From JAIVJZ01 sp035296385 (lineage in GTDB: Bacteria; Acidobacteriota; Blastocatellia; Pyrinomonadales; Pyrinomonadaceae), in the NCBI GenBank assembly GCA_035296385.1, contig DATHBB010000220.1:1-10506 (forward strand): a stretch of DNA of 10,506 bases, read 5' to 3'. The notes under the pieces were generated by a model. That model saw only the letters and a list, made by a program, of their open reading frames with translations. It did no database searches and was not told where the DNA came from. Positions 7,235 to 10,506 of this stretch are shown here, one piece after another. The position numbers and the translations under genes are program-made. Position 1 is the first letter of the stretch, and each line of letters begins with the position of its first letter.

Positions 7235-7263
7235 TATTCACTCTATAGAGCCGATGTTATAAT
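7235..7263 (+). promoter_or_regulatory. Promoter of hicB with perfect TATAAT -10
   Basis: TATAAT at 7258-7263 is a perfect -10. TATTCA at 7235-7240, 17 nt upstream, is a weak -35 (3 of 6). Transcription would start about 7 nt after the -10, on or next to the A of ATG 7271, so the mRNA would be leaderless. The 17-nt spacer contains the palindrome CTCTATAGAG. Confidence 0.6.
7241..7250. promoter_or_regulatory. 10-bp perfect palindrome CTCTATAGAG in the hicB promoter spacer
   Basis: The palindrome lies exactly between the -35 and -10 hexamers of the hicB promoter, a classic place for a repressor site. Toxin-antitoxin promoters are commonly autoregulated, which makes an operator reading plausible. 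A palindrome of this length can also arise by chance in AT-rich DNA. Confidence 0.35.
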
Positions 7264-7270
7264 GCGCTCC

Positions 7271-7498
7271 ATGAGAATCCTTAATTTCAAGGTCGTCATG
7301 ACGCCGGATGAGACGGGTGGCTACGTTGTCACCTGCCCGGCATTGCCCGGCCTTGTGACGGAAGGCGATACGCTTGAAGAGGCGCGCGCGATGGCCGTTG
7401 ACGCCATCACCGGCTATCTCGAAAGTCTACGCAAAGACGGAGAACAAATCCCTACGGATCAATCCATCACCGAAGAAGTAAGCGTCGAGTTTGCTTAA
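7271..7498 (+). CDS. hicB: HicB-family antitoxin (short form, no DNA-binding domain)
   Basis: HicB antitoxins bind and neutralise HicA mRNA-cleaving toxins through a partial RNase-H-like domain. The 75-residue product reads as that domain alone: strand RILNFKVVMTPDETGGYVVT (2-21), the hallmark CPALPGLVTEGDTLEEA (22-38), then a helix MAVDAITGYLESLRKDG (41-57) and a short acidic tail. No C-terminal HTH or ribbon-helix-helix follows, as in many short HicB proteins. ATG 7271 is chosen over ATG 7262 because the earlier codon overlaps the perfect TATAAT and the transcript should begin at about 7270. The gene faces hicA tail to tail, 35 nt apart, instead of sharing an operon. Its base composition is clearly less GC-rich than the flanking polysaccharide genes, which points to acquisition by transfer. 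Confidence 0.85.
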   Translation: MRILNFKVVMTPDETGGYVVTCPALPGLVTEGDTLEEARAMAVDAITGYLESLRKDGEQIPTDQSITEEVSVEFA

Positions 7499-7533
7499 AC
7501 GACCTTTCAACGACTTACCGTTGCTCAAAACCG

Positions 7534-7755
7534 TCAGAGCAAATCCAAAAACTCTTCAACTGTCAACCCCGCCTGCTCGATAATAGACGCGAGCGTGCGC
7601 GGCTTTAAGTCCTTGCCATGATATGCGACCGTGACTCGCAAACCGCCCTTCTTGAGAATGTAATGACTTCCCGTCGTATGATGTATATAGAAGCCACGCC
7701 GCTCAAGCGCCTTGATGACAACTTTCGGCTTTAATGCGGGCAACTTGCCTGCCAT
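7534..7755 (-). CDS. hicA: HicA-family toxin (putative mRNA interferase)
   Basis: HicA toxins have a double-stranded-RNA-binding-like fold and cut mRNA using a conserved histidine. The 73-residue protein has the family pattern: helix KPKVVIKALERRGFYI (9-24), the catalytic-site segment TTGSHYILKKG with His31 (28-37ish), strand LRVTVAYHGKDLKPRTL (39-55) and helix ASIIEQAGLTVEEFLDLL to the end. All expected residues appear present, so it is probably active. ATG 7755 is supported by GAGGTG at 7767-7762, six nt upstream; a GTG at 7764 is in frame but overlaps that ribosome-binding site. hicA normally precedes hicB in one transcript, whereas here it is on the opposite strand, convergent with hicB, and has its own promoter candidate. 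Transcripts running past each stop would be antisense to the partner. Confidence 0.88.
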   Translation of the reverse strand: MAGKLPALKPKVVIKALERRGFYIHHTTGSHYILKKGGLRVTVAYHGKDLKPRTLASIIEQAGLTVEEFLDLL

Positions 7756-7761
7756 CAGCGA

Positions 7762-7767
7762 CACCTC
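7762..7767 (-). promoter_or_regulatory. Ribosome-binding site of hicA (GAGGTG)
   Basis: GAGGTG on the minus strand, 6 nt before ATG 7755, is the clearest Shine-Dalgarno in the window and decides the hicA start. The contrast with the leaderless-looking hicB start suggests that toxin and antitoxin are translated by different initiation routes. Confidence 0.65.
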
Positions 7768-7783
7768 GTTTCGTTGACGAAGA

Positions 7784-7813
7784 CTTATATCATCATTTTT
7801 TCGCCAACGTCGA
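7784..7813 (-). promoter_or_regulatory. Candidate promoter of hicA
   Basis: On the minus strand, TCGACG (7813-7808, 4 of 6 matches to TTGACA) is followed after 18 nt by TATAAG (7789-7784, 5 of 6 matches to TATAAT). A start near 7777 would give a leader of about 22 nt containing the GAGGTG site. An imperfect inverted repeat, TTCGT-TG-ACGAA at 7770-7781, lies on the transcription start and could be an operator. Confidence 0.4.
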
Positions 7814-7841
7814 AATCATGTGCGCCATTGTAAACAACGGC

Positions 7842-8002
7842 GAGTGACAAGTGACGGGTAACGAGTTACAAGTTGGAACAACAGCCATCGAACATGAATC
7901 GTAAATCGTGAATAGAGAAGACCTGCTTTTTAGTCTATTCACGATTTACGATTCACGATTGACTGCTTTATCTCGTCACTTGTCACTTGTCACCCGTCAC
8001 TG
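7842..8002. repeat. Nested inverted repeat made of 7-bp tandem units (copy 2)
   Basis: This has the same plan as the element at 802-983. The outer arms, about 7850-7873 and 7979-8002, are heptads of the GTGACAA/GTGACGG kind. The right arm is regular and the left arm has decayed to units such as GTAACGA and GTTACAA. The inner arms, 7895-7915 and 7935-7955, are perfect complements over 21 bp, built from ATGAATC, GTAAATC and GTGAATA units, around a 19-nt loop. The element fills the space between the hicA promoter and the wzt start, ending 21 nt before the wzt ATG. If transcribed, the inner arms would form a strong hairpin ahead of wzt. Gain or loss of regulation by it is inference only. Confidence 0.85.
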
Positions 8003-8023
8003 TTTGCATTAGGGTTTGCAGTT

Positions 8024-9517
8024 ATGAGCACGGCATTGCGCGTCGAGGGCGTGGCGAAGCAATATCGCATTTACGATCATCCGAGCGACCGCTTGAAGGA
8101 AACTCTGACGCGCGGGTGGCTGAAGCGACACCGCGAGTTCTGGGCGCTCAGCGAAATCAGTTTCGAGATCGAGCGCGGCACGACGACGGGCATCGTCGGG
8201 CCGAACGGCAGCGGCAAATCGACGCTCCTGCAAATCATCACGGGCACGCTTGAGCCGACGCACGGCGACGTGCAGATCGAGGGGCGCGTCGCCGCCCTGC
8301 TCGAACTCGGCGCGGGCTTCAATCTCGAATTCACCGGCCTCGAAAACATTTACATGAACGCCGCGCTGATGAACTTCTCGCGCCGCGAAACCGACGCGCG
8401 GCTCGAACGGATCGAACGCTTCGCCGAGATCGGCGACTTCCTGTACCAGCCCGTCAAGACCTATTCGTCCGGCATGTACGTGCGGCTCGCCTTCGCCATC
8501 GCCGTCAACACAGACCCCGACATACTCGTCGTTGACGAAGCGCTCTCGGTCGGCGACACGATCTTTCAGCATCGCTGCGTGCGTCGCATCAAGGAGATGC
8601 AGGCGGCGGGCACAACCATCCTCTTCGTCTCGCACGAGCCGACGCTTGTGCGCGCGCTCTGCTCGCGCGCGATTCTGTTGAACGCGGGACGGATGATCGC
8701 CGACGGCACGCCGTTGGAAGTGCTCAACCGTTACCAGCGCGTGATCATGGCGCGCGAGGAGGCTTACGCGGGCGGCAGCGAGGGGAGCGGCGATGCGGCG
8801 GCGGGCGCGGCGCGTGTGTTTGAGAATGCCGCCCACGAAAATGAGGGCGCGGCGGAGGGCGTCGCGGCAGATGGCGCGAGCGTCGCGGCGGCGGAGGGCG
8901 CGCGCGGCGGCGCGTCGTCGGTTGGCGGCGCGTCTGTGGAAGCGGTTGCGCGTCAGCCTTTGCAGTATTCTTATCGTCACGGTAACGGGCGCGCGGAAGT
9001 TGTAGGCGCGGAGTTGGTTGACGCGTCGGGGCGCGCGGTCGAGTTGGTTGAGACGGGCGACGCGGTGGCGTTGCGCCTGCGTGTGCTGTTTCACGAAGAC
9101 GTGGCCGAGCCGGTGTGCGGGTTTATGATTCGCAACCGGCACGGCATCAACGTCTACGGGACGAACACGGAGCAGCGCGGGCAGCCGCTCGGCGCAGTCG
9201 CGCGCGGCGAGATCATCGAGTCCACTTTTCGCTTTAACTGCTGGCTCGGTCAGGAGCATTATTTCGTCTCGGTCGCCGCGCACACGCCGGACGGCGAAGC
9301 CTTCGATTGGCTCGACGGCGTGATCTTCCTGCGCGTCTCGTGCGCGGTGGAGATGGAGGGCATCGCGAATCTCAACGCAGAGGTTACGTCGCGGCGCGTG
9401 AAGGGCGCAGCGGGCGACGCGCGTACGGCGACAGATGCGGCAAGCGAAGAGGCGCAAGGTGAGAGTTTGAGCGGGCGCGCGTCGGAGGAAGAAGCGACGC
9501 GCGCGTTGAAAGCCTGA
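8024..9517 (+). CDS. wzt: Polysaccharide ABC exporter ATPase with C-terminal glycan-recognition domain (Wzt type)
   Basis: Wzt drives Wzm-mediated export of lipid-linked glycan; in O8/O9a-type systems its C-terminal domain recognises the capped end of the chain. The 497-residue protein carries all ATPase motifs: Walker A GPNGSGKST (59-67), signature YSSGM (147-151), Walker B ILVVDEAL (167-174) and the switch His204. Residues 88-110 (GRVAALLELGAGFNLEFTGL) are typical of the Wzt/TagH branch. A 60-residue Ala/Gly/Glu-rich linker (about 248-310) leads to a beta-rich domain at about 316-445 (GNGRAEVVGAELVDASGRAV; GFMIRNRHGINVYGTNT; FNCWLGQEHYFVSVAAH) that fits the Wzt C-terminal family. The last 45 residues are low-complexity. 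ATG 8024 has AGGG about 10 nt upstream, just after the repeat element. The next gene starts 11 nt downstream, so they form an operon. The partner wzm is divergent. Confidence 0.93.
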   Translation: MSTALRVEGVAKQYRIYDHPSDRLKETLTRGWLKRHREFWALSEISFEIERGTTTGIVGPNGSGKSTLLQIITGTLEPTHGDVQIEGRVAALLELGAGFNLEFTGLENIYMNAALMNFSRRETDARLERIERFAEIGDFLYQPVKTYSSGMYVRLAFAIAVNTDPDILVVDEALSVGDTIFQHRCVRRIKEMQAAGTTILFVSHEPTLVRALCSRAILLNAGRMIADGTPLEVLNRYQRVIMAREEAYAGGSEGSGDAAAGAARVFENAAHENEGAAEGVAADGASVAAAEGARGGASSVGGASVEAVARQPLQYSYRHGNGRAEVVGAELVDASGRAVELVETGDAVALRLRVLFHEDVAEPVCGFMIRNRHGINVYGTNTEQRGQPLGAVARGEIIESTFRFNCWLGQEHYFVSVAAHTPDGEAFDWLDGVIFLRVSCAVEMEGIANLNAEVTSRRVKGAAGDARTATDAASEEAQGESLSGRASEEEATRALKA

Positions 9518-9528
9518 GCGAAAATTCG

Positions 9529-10506
9529 ATGATCGAAGTTGACGACACAAACTCTGGTGCGGGCGACGCTACAGCGGCGGCGGCGCAGCGGCGCGCGCGC
9601 GGCGCGGAGACTGTGACGGCGAAGGCGCGCGAAGGCGAAACCGTCGGCGCGCGCGACGCGAACGATTCGCTTCACGACGCGGCAGGCGAGGACGCGCACG
9701 CCACAGCCGCCGCGACTTCTCGCGCGACGCAAGCAGCGTCATCTTCTTACATCAGACCGCTCGTGCTGCATCGCGGCCTGCGTGCGAGCAGCAAAGATCA
9801 TTATCACGTAGAAGAACTGTCGCAGTATCACGACCGCCAGTTCGTCGAAAACACTTATCGTGCGATTCTGCGGCGTAGCCCTTCGGACGAGGAAGGCGCG
9901 CGCACGTTGGAGGAATTGCGCGGAGGGCGCGCGAGCAAGGTCGAGATCATAGAGCGCGTGTGGTCGTCTGCGGAAGCGCAGGCGGGCGGCGCGGGGCGCG
10001 TCAGTTTGGAAGGTTTGCCGTCGCCTTTGATGCGGCGTTTGAGCGCCTTGCCCGTCGTCGGCTACCTGCTGCGAGTCCTGCGCGCGCTCGTGCGCCTGCC
10101 AGTGTTCATGCAGCACCAGCAGCAATTTGAAGCCTACGCGCTCGCGCAGCAACAACTCATCGCCGATCACGTCAACCAGTTTTTCGCGCCCGCCGCGTTT
10201 GAAGGCACGGCCTCCGACGAAGGCGACGCGCCGCGCGCGGCGTCTGCCGTACACCTCTCGCATAGCGCAGACGTGATCGAGACGGTGGCGATGTTCTCCG
10301 ACGCGCTCATCGAGTTGTCGAACGGCCACGCCGAATTGCAGATGCAGACGCAGACGCAGGCCGAGCAGACGCAGGCCGCGCTCGCAGATTTGACTCAGGC
10401 CATCACCGCGCAACAACAGATCACCGAAACGCTCGGGCGCGAGCAGCAGAAGGCGTTCGACGCGCAGCAGGAATTTTTGATTCAGGAACAGCGCGTCATC
10501 GTCGAG
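9529..10506 (+). CDS. DUF4214 and coiled-coil protein downstream of wzt, open at the window end
   Basis: The frame runs from ATG 9529 to the last base without a stop: 326 residues, C-terminus missing. Residues 8-72 are Ala/Arg/Glu-rich and probably disordered. Residues 102-150 (FVENTYRAILRRSPSDEEGA, then LEELRGGRASKVEIIERVW) match the DUF4214 pattern, a domain often fused to glycosyltransferases or found on secreted and surface proteins. Residues about 163-222 form an Arg- and hydrophobic-rich helical stretch (VVGYLLRVLRALVRLP) that could lie against the membrane. From about 248 the sequence is a long Gln-rich helix or coiled coil (for example ADLTQAITAQQQITETLG). Position 11 nt after wzt and this domain order suggest a glycan-modifying or chain-terminating enzyme with a downstream methyltransferase or glycosyltransferase domain. 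That catalytic part is not visible, so the function stays inferred. Confidence 0.75.
   Translation, partial: MIEVDDTNSGAGDATAAAAQRRARGAETVTAKAREGETVGARDANDSLHDAAGEDAHATAAATSRATQAASSSYIRPLVLHRGLRASSKDHYHVEELSQYHDRQFVENTYRAILRRSPSDEEGARTLEELRGGRASKVEIIERVWSSAEAQAGGAGRVSLEGLPSPLMRRLSALPVVGYLLRVLRALVRLPVFMQHQQQFEAYALAQQQLIADHVNQFFAPAAFEGTASDEGDAPRAASAVHLSHSADVIETVAMFSDALIELSNGHAELQMQTQTQAEQTQAALADLTQAITAQQQITETLGREQQKAFDAQQEFLIQEQRVIVE

Noticed and set aside
7508..7523. A hairpin (CAACG...CGTTG) between hicB and hicA as a bidirectional terminator
   Set aside because: The stem is only 5 bp and no run of T follows on either strand.
8009..9550. A 513-codon open frame on the minus strand antisense to wzt
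   Set aside because: The plus strand encodes every ABC ATPase motif. The antisense product is His/Arg/Ala-rich without recognisable features and crosses the wzt-next gene boundary.
9739..10416. A 225-codon minus-strand frame antisense to the DUF4214 gene
   Set aside because: The plus-strand frame runs unbroken to the window end and shows DUF4214 and coiled-coil character; the antisense product shows nothing.

Overview
The window is GC-rich bacterial DNA (codons mostly ending in G or C), densely packed with genes on both strands. The mix of a long acidic TPR protein, an ABC-dependent surface-polysaccharide export set and a DUF4214/coiled-coil protein suggests a Gram-negative soil-type bacterium. 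Acidobacteriota, perhaps class Blastocatellia, is my best guess; it rests on remembered family resemblance and no marker gene is present.

Layout. (1) 1-795, minus strand: the 5' part of a thiamine-phosphate-synthase-like gene (thiE, cut by the window edge) behind a small two-helix membrane protein; the two overlap by 44 nt. (2) 802-983: a nested inverted repeat built from 7-bp tandem units. (3) 964-3498, minus: an 844-residue TPR protein whose last codons and stop lie in that repeat. (4) 3636-5210, plus: an O-antigen-ligase/WzyC-type membrane protein with a PDZ-like domain inserted between membrane segments. (5) 5199-6284, minus: an unrecognised protein with a CxxC...CxxC zinc knuckle and a terpenoid-cyclase-like QNADGSWG motif, convergent with and overlapping the ligase. 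(6) 6368-7192, minus: Wzm-type polysaccharide ABC exporter permease. (7) 7193-7840: a lower-GC island with a convergent hicB/hicA toxin-antitoxin pair, two small palindromes and divergent promoter candidates, two of which would give leaderless mRNAs. (8) 7842-8002: a second copy of the nested heptad-repeat element. (9) 8024-9517, plus: Wzt-type ATPase with a C-terminal sugar-recognition-like domain, followed 11 nt later by (10) a DUF4214 plus coiled-coil protein still open at the window end.

How the parts fit. Wzm, Wzt and the ligase form a plausible ABC-dependent O-antigen (or similar polysaccharide) route: Wzm/Wzt flips the finished lipid-linked glycan across the inner membrane and the ligase transfers it to an acceptor in the periplasm. 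The last gene is placed where chain-terminating or glycan-modifying enzymes often sit, but its catalytic part, if any, is outside the window. Wzm and Wzt, normally adjacent in one operon, are here divergent and separated by the toxin-antitoxin island and the repeat element. The least explained signals are the pair of nested heptad-repeat elements, the PDZ-like insertion in the ligase, the zinc-knuckle/cyclase-like protein, and the convergent hicB/hicA layout.
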